Of a stretch of DNA of 64,000 bases, positions 16,113-24,717 are shown piece after piece. Below the pieces are notes generated by a model. That model was given only the letters and a program-made list of their open reading frames with translations, was not told where the DNA came from and searched no databases. Every line of letters begins with the position of its first letter. Position 1 is the first letter of the stretch. The stretch comes from Ruminococcus flavefaciens AE3010 (GTDB lineage Bacteria; Bacillota; Clostridia; Oscillospirales; Ruminococcaceae). The DNA lies in NCBI RefSeq assembly GCF_000526795.1, contig NZ_JAGT01000001.1, forward strand, positions 1,139,001 to 1,203,000, in the 5' to 3' direction. The position numbers and the translations under genes were made by a program.

Positions 16113-16119
16113 TAGCATA

Positions 16120-16148
16120 TTGACAAATGTATAACACAGTGATATAAT
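16120..16148 (+). promoter_or_regulatory. Promoter of the riboflavin operon
   Basis: A perfect TTGACA (16120-16125), 17 bp, TATAAT (16143-16148). It implies a leader of about 380 nt that includes the repeat element, the half-aptamer, the FMN riboswitch and a terminator. Confidence 0.88.
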
Positions 16149-16151
16149 ATC

Positions 16152-16255
16152 AGTTGAGAGTTGACAGTTTAAAGCTGACAGTTATTGTATCGCCTAACGG
16201 CGATAATATTTAAAATAGTCTGTGCAGCAAACACATTTACTCTCAATTCTCAACT
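16152..16255. repeat. MITE-like inverted-repeat element in the riboflavin leader
   Basis: The ends AGTTGAGAGTTGA (16152-16164) and TCTCAATTCTCAACT (16241-16255) are inverted, with an inner hairpin ATCGCC-TAAC-GGCGAT. Similar words (TCTCAACTC, TCTCAACT) occur near 15155-15186. No coding capacity. It lies between the operon promoter and the aptamers, so it is transcribed. Confidence 0.6.
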
Positions 16256-16263
16256 AATAAATT

Positions 16264-16320
16264 GTCTTCGGGGCAGGGGGTGATTCCCTACCGGCAGGCG
16301 GAGTGTCTCCGCTCCCGTCG
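16264..16320 (+). promoter_or_regulatory. Truncated FMN aptamer (5' half only)
   Basis: TCTTCGGGGCAGGG followed by GTGATTCCCTACCGGCAG reproduces the first stem strand and P2 of the FMN (RFN) aptamer, but the following P3-P6 parts and the closing GAAGAT strand are missing; instead there is a CGGAG/CTCCG hairpin and unrelated sequence. It looks like a remnant of a duplicated riboswitch 35 bases before the intact one. Confidence 0.7.
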
Positions 16321-16354
16321 TATACTCCCGATAAATAACTGAATATCCACATTA

Positions 16355-16462
16355 TATCTTCGGGGTTAGGTGAAAGTCCTGACCGGCAGTTATAGCCTGC
16401 GAGCCTTTTGGCTGATTCGGTGTGATTCCGAAGCCGACGGTAAAGTCCGGATGAAAGAAGAT
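16355..16462 (+). promoter_or_regulatory. FMN riboswitch (RFN element)
   Basis: All conserved blocks are present in order: ATCTTCGGGG, the P2 arm ending CCTGACCGGCAGT, AGCCTGCGAGC, GATTCGGTGTGATTCCG, AAGCCGACGGT, AGTCCGGATGAAAGAAGAT, with P1 closed by ATCTTC/GAAGAT. FMN binding lowers expression of riboflavin genes, here by favouring the terminator just downstream. Confidence 0.96.
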
Positions 16463-16494
16463 AAGCCGCACATTAAGTGCAGTATATGACTTCA

Positions 16495-16518
16495 CGCCCC
16501 GCAACAGGGGCTTTTTCT
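16495..16518 (+). terminator. Riboswitch expression-platform terminator
   Basis: GCCCC-GCAACA-GGGGC followed by TTTTTCT, 33 bases after the aptamer and just before the first gene's AAGGAG site, placing the whole operon under FMN-controlled termination. Confidence 0.85.
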
Positions 16519-16535
16519 ATTATAAGGAGTTCGCT

Positions 16536-16913
16536 ATGAAAAATACATTCCGCAATATTTTCCTTACCATAGGTCTTGGCACTCTTATATTCACACCGAT
16601 GATAATCATTGACAACGGCTTTAATGACACCATGATCTCTGTGCTCATATGGCTTGGAGCTTCTATCATCTACGGCTTGTCCTTTGCCATACTCAACTGG
16701 AAAAGCGTCTTCCGCATACCACTCCATTTTCTGGTCTGCTTCGCCGTGACCCTCGTTATCAGATGCGCATACTCGTTCTTTATAAACGGTGAGCTGAACC
16801 TGAAAAAGACACTTATCATTACAGCACCAATTTTTATAGCAATCTATATAGTATTGTTCATTTACATAAAATACTTCGGACACATCACAAGCATTAAAAA
16901 ATCAGAAGAATAA
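16536..16913 (+). CDS. Four-helix membrane protein (DUF3021-like), first gene of the rib operon
   Basis: 125 residues with four hydrophobic helices (about 8-28, 35-55, 62-82, 95-113) and a polar Lys/Glu end. Size and helix pattern resemble the DUF3021 family, which usually accompanies LytTR regulators, but none is near. It has an AAGGAG site and is the first gene after the FMN riboswitch and 60 bases before ribD, so FMN should control it. It is not like known riboflavin transporters (RibU, RibM, ImpX), which are larger. Function unknown; a flavin-related or envelope role is inference. Confidence 0.65.
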   Translation: MKNTFRNIFLTIGLGTLIFTPMIIIDNGFNDTMISVLIWLGASIIYGLSFAILNWKSVFRIPLHFLVCFAVTLVIRCAYSFFINGELNLKKTLIITAPIFIAIYIVLFIYIKYFGHITSIKKSEE

Positions 16914-16973
16914 AAACACCACACGGACAGATCTCATCTGCCTCACCACCACTAACTTATCACAGGAGCTATT

Positions 16974-18083
16974 ATGACTAACGAAGAATTTATGCGCGAG
17001 GCTCTCGGGCTCGCAAAAAAAGGTATGGGCTTCACATCGCCGAACCCTATGGTGGGAGCTGTCATCGTCAAAAAGGGCGAGATCATCGGCAGCGGCTACC
17101 ATAAGAAATACGGCGACCTGCACGCGGAACGCTCCGCATTTGCATACTGCGACGAAAACCGCATAGACTGCAGGGGAGCTGATATGTACGTTACCCTTGA
17201 GCCCTGCTGCCATTACGGCAAGCAGCCGCCCTGCACGGAAGCTATAATCGAACACGGCATAAAGCGGGTGTTCATAGGCTCCTCAGACCCCAATCCCCTT
17301 GTGGCAGGCAAGGGAGTAGAGATACTCCGCGACCACGGCATTGAAGTCACCGAGGGTATACTCAGGGAAGAATGTGACGCTCTCAACGAGATATTCTTCC
17401 ACTATATCACTACAGGTACGCCCTTTGTGACCATTAAGTACGCCATGACTCTCGACGGCAAGATAGCCTGCTATACAGGCGAATCCAAGTGGATAACAGG
17501 CGAAGCCGCCCGCGCTCATGTTCAGCAGGAGCGCATGCGCCACAGTGCCATAATGGTGGGGATAGGTACAGTCCTTGCGGACGATCCCCTGCTCACCTGC
17601 CGCCTTGAAAACGGCAGAGACCCGCTGCGCATTATCTGCGACAGCTCACTGAGAACTCCCCTTGACTGCAATATACTGAAAACAGCAAGAGAAGTTCCCA
17701 CGGTCATCGCTACCATATCCGAGGATAACGAAAAGGCTGCCATGTACGAAAGAGCAGGCTGCCGTATAATCAAAACAGAGCCAAAGGACGGTCATGTGGA
17801 CTTATCCGCCCTTATGAAGCTTCTCGGCAGGGAGAGACTGGACAGTATTCTCCTTGAGGGCGGCGGCGAGCTGAACTGGTCAGCGCTGAAAGAGGGCATA
17901 GTCAGCAAGGTGCAGGCGTATATAGCGCCAAAGCTGTTCGGCGGCAGCGGCAAGTCTCCCGTTGCGGGACAGGGCGTTTCCCTGCCTGCGGAGGCATATA
18001 TGCTGGAGCCTTGCCGTATAGTCCGTATAGGCGATGATATTCTCATAGAAAGCAGGGTGAAAGATGTTCACGGGAATAATTGA
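16974..18083 (+). CDS. ribD: Bifunctional riboflavin deaminase/reductase RibD
   Basis: 369 residues, the usual length. The N-terminal deaminase (about 1-145) has the zinc motif LHAERSAF and PCCHYGKQPPCTEAI; the C-terminal reductase (about 150-369) has FVTIKYAMTLDGKIA, the ITGEAARAHVQ segment and the LLEGGGELN motif. It deaminates the pyrimidinone from GTP cyclohydrolase II and reduces the ribose side chain. It overlaps ribE by 20 bases. Confidence 0.96.
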   Translation: MTNEEFMREALGLAKKGMGFTSPNPMVGAVIVKKGEIIGSGYHKKYGDLHAERSAFAYCDENRIDCRGADMYVTLEPCCHYGKQPPCTEAIIEHGIKRVFIGSSDPNPLVAGKGVEILRDHGIEVTEGILREECDALNEIFFHYITTGTPFVTIKYAMTLDGKIACYTGESKWITGEAARAHVQQERMRHSAIMVGIGTVLADDPLLTCRLENGRDPLRIICDSSLRTPLDCNILKTAREVPTVIATISEDNEKAAMYERAGCRIIKTEPKDGHVDLSALMKLLGRERLDSILLEGGGELNWSALKEGIVSKVQAYIAPKLFGGSGKSPVAGQGVSLPAEAYMLEPCRIVRIGDDILIESRVKDVHGNN

Positions 18084-18708
18084 GGAGATAGGTACTGTAA
18101 AGCGTGTTCAGCGCTCGGGCAGCTCCTCATTCATTGAGATACAGGCAAAAAAGGTACTGGAGGACGTTCATCTCGGCGACAGCATCGCCGTTAACGGCGT
18201 ATGCCTGACGGTAACGCATTTCGACGGCTCGGTATTCCACGCAGACGTTATGAACGAGACCTTCAGCCGTTCATCGCTGGGCAGCCTCACAACAGGAAGT
18301 CCAGTAAACCTTGAACGTGCAATGGCTGCAAACGGACGCTTTGGCGGACACATCGTCTCGGGACATATCGACGGCACAGGCAGTATAACCGACATAAAAA
18401 ATGACGGTATCGCCGTGTGGTACACAGTGAGCACTGCTCCCGAGCTGCTGCGGTATATCGTGGAAAAGGGCTCCATAGCCATCGACGGCATAAGCCTTAC
18501 GGTGGCAAAGGTGACGGATACATCGTTCAGCGTGTCCATTATCCCCCACACTGCAGCGCAGACTATCCTCGGCACGAAAAAGGCAGGCGATACGGTGAAC
18601 CTTGAAAATGATATCATAGGCAAATACGTGGAGAAGCTCATGAAGCCTGCGGAGCCTCCAAAGACAGGCGGTATCACCATGGAATTCCTTGCGAAAAACG
18701 GATATTAA
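18064..18708 (+). CDS. ribE: Riboflavin synthase alpha chain
   Basis: 214 residues starting MFTGIIEEIGTV, the hallmark N-terminus. The two lumazine-binding repeats are visible (about 1-95 and 97-195), each with a GxxIAVNGVCLTV / SIAIDGISLTV core. It dismutates two molecules of dimethyl-ribityl-lumazine into riboflavin and the pyrimidine precursor. The ATG lies inside ribD, so the two are coupled. Confidence 0.96.
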   Translation: MFTGIIEEIGTVKRVQRSGSSSFIEIQAKKVLEDVHLGDSIAVNGVCLTVTHFDGSVFHADVMNETFSRSSLGSLTTGSPVNLERAMAANGRFGGHIVSGHIDGTGSITDIKNDGIAVWYTVSTAPELLRYIVEKGSIAIDGISLTVAKVTDTSFSVSIIPHTAAQTILGTKKAGDTVNLENDIIGKYVEKLMKPAEPPKTGGITMEFLAKNGY

Positions 18709-18722
18709 AAAGGAGAAAAGCT

Positions 18723-19637
18723 ATGAAGGTTATAAAAGCACTTGTGACTTCATCACTTATTGCAGCCGCAATGCTCACGGGCTGTGCCGACAAGCAGACC
18801 GAAAGCTCTGCCCCTGAGAGTGAAAGCTCGGGCAGTGTTTCAGGCGAGATCACTTTAGATACAGACGTCCTCGAAAGCAAGTATAACGTACACGCCAGAT
18901 ACATGAACAACTATCTGTTTGATACTCCCGAGGAGGTATCCTCTGCAACGGTGGATATCCCAGCAGGCAATATAGTTATCGAGCACTCAGGCGACAACAA
19001 GTCGGGCTACTCTATAGTCTACAGTGTATACGGCGATACTCAGGAAGTCTTGGACGAGATAAATACTCACATTGACATTAAGTCCGAGATAAAGGGCAAT
19101 GAGCAGATAATGACCCTTGTTGAAGCAGAAACAGGCGAGGATATAGACACATGGTTCAATAAGACCTATCCCAACTGCTTTATCTTTTATGACGCTTATG
19201 TCACTGTTCCTGCATACGTTACCGATTTCAAGGCTATATGCGGTACGGGAGATGTGGACTTCGCCGAAATGTCGGGAAGCTTTACTGCTGACGTAGGCGT
19301 AGGTCATATCTCTTTCACCGATACCGAGATAACAGGTCCGTCAGTGATAAAATGTGACACAGGCAATATCACCATGGACAACATTACCTACAAGGGCAAG
19401 ACCGATATATCAGCCGAAACAGGAAATATCACATTCTGTCTGCCCCTTAACGGCTCGGGCGGAGCTGATATAAGCGTCAAGGCTGACACAGGCAATATCG
19501 AAGTGACAGGCATAAAGAACTACGATGTAAAGGGCGAGGACAAAAATGGTACCTCCAAGAGTCTGAGCATCGGAGTTGAAAACTGCAATATCGACTTTGC
19601 CGTAAATACAGGCGATATCAAAATTGATAAGGAGTAA
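18723..19637 (+). CDS. Lipoprotein with a DUF4097-like beta-helical domain
   Basis: 304 residues. Lipobox MLTGC puts the lipidated Cys near residue 18, followed by a Ser/Glu-rich spacer. From about residue 65 to the end the sequence is made of short repeating strands with [39 protein letters not shown] and VNTGDIKI, the turn pattern of DUF4097/LiaX-like adhesin domains. Such domains often sense or bind envelope stress signals. It is 14 bases after ribE and 5 before ribBA, so it belongs to the FMN-controlled operon, an unexpected place. No flavin-binding DxxTGA-type site is seen. Confidence 0.8.
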   Translation: MKVIKALVTSSLIAAAMLTGCADKQTESSAPESESSGSVSGEITLDTDVLESKYNVHARYMNNYLFDTPEEVSSATVDIPAGNIVIEHSGDNKSGYSIVYSVYGDTQEVLDEINTHIDIKSEIKGNEQIMTLVEAETGEDIDTWFNKTYPNCFIFYDAYVTVPAYVTDFKAICGTGDVDFAEMSGSFTADVGVGHISFTDTEITGPSVIKCDTGNITMDNITYKGKTDISAETGNITFCLPLNGSGGADISVKADTGNIEVTGIKNYDVKGEDKNGTSKSLSIGVENCNIDFAVNTGDIKIDKE

Positions 19638-19642
19638 TCTTA

Positions 19643-20842
19643 ATGTTCCAGTACAACACTGTTGAGGAAGCCTGCGAGGCGCTCCGAAACGGCGAGATAA
19701 TCCTCGTTACAGACGACGAGGGCAGAGAAAATGAGGGCGACATGATATGCGCCGCTCAGTTCGCAACAACAGAAAATGTCAACTTCATGGCGGCTCACGC
19801 AAAGGGTCTCATATGTATGCCCATGAGCGCCGAGCTCTGCGACAGGCTTCATCTGCCGCAGATGGTTGATTACAACACCGACAACCACTGCACAGCCTTT
19901 ACGGTGTCTATCGACCATGTGGATACTACCACAGGCATATCCGCAGAGGAACGAGGCTTCACAGCCCGTATGTGCGTGGATAAGAACTCAAAGCCCGAGG
20001 ACTTCCGCCGCCCGGGACACATGTTCCCTCTTACAGCCAAGAAAAACGGCGTTCTCGAACGTGAGGGACACACTGAGGCTACAGTTGACCTCATGCGTTT
20101 AGCAGGTCTTGAGGAGTGCGGTCTGTGCTGTGAGATAATGCGCGACGACGGCACCATGATGAGAACAGCTGAGCTTCAGGAAAAGGCTGCCGAATGGGGC
20201 ATGAAGTTCATAACCATACAGGCGCTGAAAGAATACCGCAAGGTACATGATGTGCTGGTGGAGTGCGTTGCAAATACCAAGCTTCCCACAAAGTACGGCG
20301 AGTTCAGAGCTCTGGGCTATGTGAACAAGCTCAACGGCGAGCACCACGTGGCTCTGGTAAAGGGCGACATCGGCGACGGACAGGATATACTCTGCCGAGT
20401 TCATTCCGAGTGCCTTACGGGAGACGCCTTCGGCTCGCTGAAATGCGACTGCGGACAGCAGTTCGCAGCGGCTATGACTCAGATCGAAAAAGAGGGACGC
20501 GGAATACTCCTCTATATGAGACAGGAGGGACGCGGAATCGGTCTTATCAATAAGCTCCGCGCCTACGAATTGCAGGACAAGGGCATGGATACCCTTGAAG
20601 CAAATCTTGCTCTGGGCTTCCCCGGAGATATGCGCGAATACTACATCGGCGCACAGATACTCCGCGACTTGGGCTGCAAGACTCTCCGCCTGCTGACCAA
20701 CAACCCCGACAAGATCTACGGCCTCAGCGGTTTCGGACTGGAAATAAAGGAGCGTGTACCAATACAGGTGGACGCTACCGCATACGACCTGTTCTATCTT
20801 AAAACAAAACGCGACAAGATGGGACATATCCTTAATTACTGA
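19643..20842 (+). CDS. ribBA: Bifunctional DHBP synthase / GTP cyclohydrolase II
   Basis: 399 residues, the standard fusion. DHBP synthase (about 1-200): [20 protein letters not shown] and [12 protein letters not shown] cyclohydrolase II (about 205-399): zinc cysteines in [28 protein letters not shown] and the LLTNNPDK end motif. It makes both precursors of the riboflavin ring from ribulose 5-phosphate and GTP. Confidence 0.97.
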   Translation: MFQYNTVEEACEALRNGEIILVTDDEGRENEGDMICAAQFATTENVNFMAAHAKGLICMPMSAELCDRLHLPQMVDYNTDNHCTAFTVSIDHVDTTTGISAEERGFTARMCVDKNSKPEDFRRPGHMFPLTAKKNGVLEREGHTEATVDLMRLAGLEECGLCCEIMRDDGTMMRTAELQEKAAEWGMKFITIQALKEYRKVHDVLVECVANTKLPTKYGEFRALGYVNKLNGEHHVALVKGDIGDGQDILCRVHSECLTGDAFGSLKCDCGQQFAAAMTQIEKEGRGILLYMRQEGRGIGLINKLRAYELQDKGMDTLEANLALGFPGDMREYYIGAQILRDLGCKTLRLLTNNPDKIYGLSGFGLEIKERVPIQVDATAYDLFYLKTKRDKMGHILNY

Positions 20843-20852
20843 GGTGAATGAT

Positions 20853-21335
20853 ATGGAATACAACGTAATAGACATTATTCTTATAGCGCTTCTCGTAATA
20901 CTCTGCATTACAGCTTTGATACTGGATATATCAGAGTTCATTTCATGGTCAAAGGCAAAGGAAAAGGTATTTGTGGGCAACTGGATAAACATAGCCGTAA
21001 CTATGATACTGGCTCTGGCGCTCCAGATACGCCCCTCCATAATCACCATACTGTTCCTTGTTATGGTAGTACTGCTCATACCAATATACGGCTTTGAATG
21101 CCTTTCCCCCGAGGGACTGAGATACCCTATCTTCATGAACAAGGGCATCTCCCCCGTCGAGATACACAGCTACGAATACAAAAAGGGACTTTTCGGAATC
21201 GAGCACCTTTACATCTATAACGACAAGACAAACAGGAAGCTCTCCTACAATCTGGGCATAAAAAACATGAAAGCCGTAAAAATGCTGGCTGACTGGTACG
21301 GCAAGCACGGCTACGAGAATCCCCTTACAAGATAA
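20853..21335 (+). CDS. Membrane protein of unknown function in the rib operon (a)
   Basis: 160 residues from the ATG at 20853 with a GAGGTGA site; this is 10 bases after ribBA. Three hydrophobic helices (about 5-27, 44-60, 63-80) are followed by a soluble part (about 85-160) of short strands: SPEGLRYPIF, VEIHSYEYKKGLFGIEHLYIYN, KLSYNLGIKNMKAVKMLADWYGKHGY. The layout, helices followed by a small beta domain ending in a helix, recalls bacterial PH-like membrane proteins. It forms a pair with the next gene, which has the same plan. Function unknown. Confidence 0.7.
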   Translation: MEYNVIDIILIALLVILCITALILDISEFISWSKAKEKVFVGNWINIAVTMILALALQIRPSIITILFLVMVVLLIPIYGFECLSPEGLRYPIFMNKGISPVEIHSYEYKKGLFGIEHLYIYNDKTNRKLSYNLGIKNMKAVKMLADWYGKHGYENPLTR

Positions 21336-21350
21336 AGGAGCATACCCCAT

Positions 21351-21869
21351 ATGACAAAAATTTTCGCAATATGCGTGCTGAGTATCATGAGCGCAGTATT
21401 CGTGTTCGGTATCGCGGGATACTTCATCTTCCTCAGCCGCGTAAAGACAAAGAAAACTGCAATAAAGCTGAAAAGGCAGCTCAAAAAGAGCGCAGCATGG
21501 TGGGCTTGCTGCTGGGCAGCATGGCTGGTCATTGGCTTCCTTGAATGGAACGGCGCAAGACGTATGAACGACAACTACCACATGGTATGCTACGGACTTC
21601 TGTTCATTGCGCTGATACTGCTGACCATACTGCTCCTGCTGGACTTCTTTATCGGCAAGTACGCCTATATAACCTCACAGAGAGTGTATTTCCCCGACAA
21701 CTTCGGTCTTGCAAGACAGAAGAAAAAGATAATGTACAAACTATCGGGCGAAACTCTCAATCTCTGGTTCAGCAACGGCATTATGCCGAAAAAATTCACT
21801 GTCATCGAAAAGCATGACGAGCTGGTAAAGCTCCTCAAGGACAATTACACGCTCAATAAATCAGCATAA
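21351..21869 (+). CDS. Membrane protein of unknown function in the rib operon (b)
   Basis: 172 residues. Three helices (about 5-27, 46-64, 79-100) with a basic loop between ([18 protein letters not shown]), then a soluble C-terminal part with strands ([33 protein letters not shown]) and a final helix. It resembles the preceding gene in plan but not clearly in sequence. The start has an AAAGGAG site. It stands between ribBA and ribH, so it is under the FMN riboswitch. No known family recognised. Confidence 0.7.
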   Translation: MTKIFAICVLSIMSAVFVFGIAGYFIFLSRVKTKKTAIKLKRQLKKSAAWWACCWAAWLVIGFLEWNGARRMNDNYHMVCYGLLFIALILLTILLLLDFFIGKYAYITSQRVYFPDNFGLARQKKKIMYKLSGETLNLWFSNGIMPKKFTVIEKHDELVKLLKDNYTLNKSA

Positions 21870-21888
21870 CCTGAAAGGAAGAATAATT

Positions 21889-22356
21889 ATGAAAACTTAC
21901 GAAGGAAAACTGGTCTCAAAGGACACAAGAATAGGTATCGTTGTTGCACGTTTCAACGAGTTCATCACATCAAAGCTTCTCGGCGGAGCGATCGATACTC
22001 TCAAGCGCCATGACGTCAGCGAGGGCGCTATCGACATCGCATGGGTACCGGGAGCATTCGAGATACCGCTCATAGCTTCAAAAATGGCTAACTCAGGCAA
22101 GTACGACGCTGTTATCTGTCTCGGCGCTATCATCAGAGGCAGCACCTCACACTACGACCTTGTGTGCAATGAGGCTGCTAAGGGCATCGCTCAGGTGTCT
22201 CTCCAGACAGGTATCCCCGTAATGTTCGGAGTTATCACCACCGAGAACATCGAGCAGGCTATCGAGCGTGCAGGCTCAAAGGCAGGCAACAAGGGCAGCG
22301 AGTGCGCTGAGGGCGCTATCGAAATGATCAACCTCATCAGAGAGATCGAGGCATAA
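21889..22356 (+). CDS. ribH: 6,7-dimethyl-8-ribityllumazine synthase
   Basis: 155 residues, normal size. Typical segments: [20 protein letters not shown], the substrate loop [24 protein letters not shown] and [17 protein letters not shown] with [15 protein letters not shown]. It condenses the pyrimidine with DHBP to make lumazine for RibE and usually forms 60-mer shells. The stop overlaps the next ATG (TAATG). Confidence 0.97.
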   Translation: MKTYEGKLVSKDTRIGIVVARFNEFITSKLLGGAIDTLKRHDVSEGAIDIAWVPGAFEIPLIASKMANSGKYDAVICLGAIIRGSTSHYDLVCNEAAKGIAQVSLQTGIPVMFGVITTENIEQAIERAGSKAGNKGSECAEGAIEMINLIREIEA

Positions 22357-23012
22357 TGACCAATCTCATATTCGATTACGACGGCACTATCCACAACTCA
22401 ATGCTCACCTACGCTCCCGCATTCCGCGGAACTATGAAATGGCTTTCCGATAACGGCTACATCGCGGACAGGGAGTACACCGACAAGGAGATAAGCTACT
22501 GGCTTGGCTTCAATTCTACCGATATGTGGGGACAGTTTCACCCTGAGCTTGATCCCGAGATACGCGAAAAAGCCCGCATAATGCTGGGCGAGGACATGGC
22601 AAGGCGCATAGATAACGGCGAGGGAGCTCTCTACGACGGCGCAGAGGAAACGCTGGCAGAACTGAAAAGAATGGGCTATACTCTCATATTCCTCAGCAAC
22701 TGCCGCTTTCACTACCTTGAACGCCACAAGCGAGTCTTTAAGCTTGACCGATTCTTCGACTATTTCTACTGCTGCGAAGCCTTTGATTTCATACCAAAGT
22801 ATGAGATATTCCGCAAGATAGCTCCCGAGCACAAGGGAGACTTCATCGTCATCGGTGACCGATTCCACGATATAGAAACTGCGGCTCAGAACGGACTGAC
22901 CTCCATAGGCTGCGGCTACGGATTCGGCTCGCATGAGGAGCTGATGAAGGCAGACATCATTGTATATGATATCTGCGATATCCCCAAGGCGGTACAATTA
23001 CTGGAACTATAA
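22356..23012 (+). CDS. HAD-family phosphatase coupled to ribH; candidate for the missing riboflavin phosphatase
   Basis: 218 residues. Motif I is FDYDGT (nucleophile Asp7, general acid Asp9), motif II LIFLSNC (about 108-114), motif III lysine in FIPKYEIF and motif IV VIGDRFHDIETAAQNG. The cap is helical, as in the phosphoglycolate phosphatase group. Start and ribH stop overlap (TAATG). Riboflavin synthesis needs a phosphatase that removes the phosphate from the RibD product before lumazine synthase; in Bacillus and E. coli HAD enzymes (YcsE, YigB, YbjI) do this. The coupling to ribH makes this gene the best candidate here (inference). Confidence 0.85.
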   Translation: MTNLIFDYDGTIHNSMLTYAPAFRGTMKWLSDNGYIADREYTDKEISYWLGFNSTDMWGQFHPELDPEIREKARIMLGEDMARRIDNGEGALYDGAEETLAELKRMGYTLIFLSNCRFHYLERHKRVFKLDRFFDYFYCCEAFDFIPKYEIFRKIAPEHKGDFIVIGDRFHDIETAAQNGLTSIGCGYGFGSHEELMKADIIVYDICDIPKAVQLLEL

Positions 23013-23015
23013 ACA

Positions 23016-23047
23016 TAAAAAGCAGCTGCAATTGCAGCTGCTTTTTT
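23016..23047. terminator. Bidirectional terminator between the rib operon and upp
   Basis: AAAAAGCAGCTGCAA and its exact complement form a fully palindromic hairpin with A-run and T-run on either side, so it ends transcripts from both convergent operons. Confidence 0.92.
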
Positions 23048-23056
23048 CATGTATTC

Positions 23057-23686
23057 TTACTTTGTGCCGAATATTCTGTCGCCTGCATCACCAACGCCCG
23101 GAACGATGTACTTGTCCTCGTTGAGCTTTTCGTCCATAACGCCTGCATATATCTCAACGTCGGGGTGAGCTGTCTGTACAGCCTTGACTCCCTCGGGAGA
23201 GCATATGATGCACATGAACTTGATATGCTTTGCGCCAAGCTCCTTCATCTCTGTGATAGCGGCAACTGCCGATCTGCCTGTTGCCAGCATAGGGTCAACG
23301 ATGATAGTGTCGCGCTCGCTGATATCATCGGGCACCTTTGAATAGTACTTCACAGGCTCATGTGTGACAGGGTCGCGAAAAAGTCCGATATGACCTATCT
23401 TTGCAGCAGGTACAAGTGTTGTAACACCATCTACCATACCGAGACCTGCACGGAGTATTGGAATAAACGCAAGCTTTCTGCCTGAGATTATCTTTGTCTT
23501 TGCCACAGCAAGAGGAGTTTCAAGCTCTATCTCCTTTAAGGGGAGGTCTCTTGTAGCCTCGTAGCAGATAAACATTGCTATCTCGGAAACAAGCTCACGG
23601 AACTCCTTTGTTCCTGTGTTCTTATCTCTTAAAAGTGAAATTTTGTGCTGAACCAGTGGGTGGTCAATGATGTGTAATTCTCCCAT
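23057..23686 (-). CDS. upp: Uracil phosphoribosyltransferase
   Basis: 209 residues, standard length. The PRPP-binding motif [17 protein letters not shown] and the uracil-binding C-terminus with [14 protein letters not shown] are present. It salvages uracil to UMP. It is the last gene of the minus-strand fhs operon and starts 2 bases after the GNAT stop. Confidence 0.96.
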   Translation of the reverse strand: MGELHIIDHPLVQHKISLLRDKNTGTKEFRELVSEIAMFICYEATRDLPLKEIELETPLAVAKTKIISGRKLAFIPILRAGLGMVDGVTTLVPAAKIGHIGLFRDPVTHEPVKYYSKVPDDISERDTIIVDPMLATGRSAVAAITEMKELGAKHIKFMCIICSPEGVKAVQTAHPDVEIYAGVMDEKLNEDKYIVPGVGDAGDRIFGTK

Positions 23687-23688
23687 AG

Positions 23689-24264
23689 TTAGCAGCTCCT
23701 TTCATTAATAATATTCAAATATACATCTTTTTCGATACAGTAGCATACCTCGCCCTCGGGACTTACTCCCTCATGCACGAAGCGCTGAACAGTATCCGTT
23801 TTATGCATTGCGGACTTTTCGAGAACACGTCCCGACTTTGTATTTTCGGCTCTGTGGTAGGCTTCAAGCCTGTCAAAGTCCATGGTGCGGAAGCAATGAG
23901 TGATAAGCCCCGACAGTGCTTCTCCCGCATAGCCTTTTCCCCAGTATTTAGTGCCGATACAGTACTCTATCTCCGCAGTACGCTGTTCCTCCCAGACCTT
24001 GCAGAAGGCTATCTGACCGATATTCCTGCCGCTCTGCTTCTCAATTATCGCCCAGCGGTAGGTGTCCTCACGGTCATAGCTGCTGATATACTTTTCCAGC
24101 AGCCCCTTCACCTGTACTTCATCAGTGTAGACAGGCTCGCCGTACTCGGTCTGTATCTCGGGAAGCGAAGCCCAGTTCTCCAGCATATCGCGCCGGTCGC
24201 CAAACTCGAATCTGCGGCATATGAGCCGCTCTGTCTCAAAGGGAACAGTTCCCGTGTGCTTCAT
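23689..24264 (-). CDS. GNAT acetyltransferase (RimJ/RimL type)
   Basis: 191 residues. The opening [20 protein letters not shown] and the later [23 protein letters not shown], with its acetyl-CoA pyrophosphate loop (GKGYAGEA), are typical of RimJ/RimL-like N-acetyltransferases. The substrate is unknown; relatives modify ribosomal proteins or small amines. The ATG overlaps the rpiB stop (TGATG), so it is translated by coupling. Confidence 0.85.
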   Translation of the reverse strand: MKHTGTVPFETERLICRRFEFGDRRDMLENWASLPEIQTEYGEPVYTDEVQVKGLLEKYISSYDREDTYRWAIIEKQSGRNIGQIAFCKVWEEQRTAEIEYCIGTKYWGKGYAGEALSGLITHCFRTMDFDRLEAYHRAENTKSGRVLEKSAMHKTDTVQRFVHEGVSPEGEVCYCIEKDVYLNIINERSC

Positions 24265-24698
24265 CACTTGTTTTCAAGTGCGGTTATAAGGTCAACTCTT
24301 CTCTGGTGACGTCCGCCCTCGAACTCTGTTGTGAGGAATATCTCAGCCAGCTCGCTTGCAAGTCCGGGACCGAGAGTTCTTGCGCCCATGCACATAACGT
24401 TTGCGTCGTTGTGCAGACGGGTATACTTAGTCGAGAATGAGTCCGAGCAGAGTGCTGCACGGATACCCTTTATCTTGTTGGCGGCAATTGACATGCCGAT
24501 ACCTGTTCCGCAGATAAGTATGCCCTTTTCGCAATTGCCCGAGTTTATCTCGCCGCAGAGCTTCTCTGCCATATCGGGATAATCGCAGGGCTCACCGTCA
24601 GTACCTAAGTCCTTGAGCTCAAAGCCCTTTTCTGTAAGGTACTCCTTAACTGCCTTTTTCATTTCCACGCCAGCGTGGTCACAGCCGATTGCTATCAT
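24264..24698 (-). CDS. rpiB: Ribose-5-phosphate isomerase B
   Basis: 144 residues from ATG 24698, chosen because GGAGA lies 7 bases before it and the protein then begins MIAIGCDHAG as in other RpiB. The catalytic Cys region GILICGTGIGMSIAANK and the EGGRHQRRV end are present. It interconverts ribose and ribulose 5-phosphate, linking pentose use to PRPP and riboflavin precursors. Confidence 0.93.
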   Translation of the reverse strand: MIAIGCDHAGVEMKKAVKEYLTEKGFELKDLGTDGEPCDYPDMAEKLCGEINSGNCEKGILICGTGIGMSIAANKIKGIRAALCSDSFSTKYTRLHNDANVMCMGARTLGPGLASELAEIFLTTEFEGGRHQRRVDLITALENK

Positions 24699-24717
24699 GT
24701 TAAACATCTCCATATTA

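Noticed and set aside
18723..19637. Reading the rib-operon lipoprotein as a flavin-carrying FMN-bind protein.
   Set aside because: No DxxTGA-type flavinylation site is present and the repeats fit a DUF4097-like fold instead.
20099..21148. A minus-strand open frame of 349 codons across ribBA and the next gene.
   Set aside because: It crosses two real genes on the other strand and has no recognisable domain.
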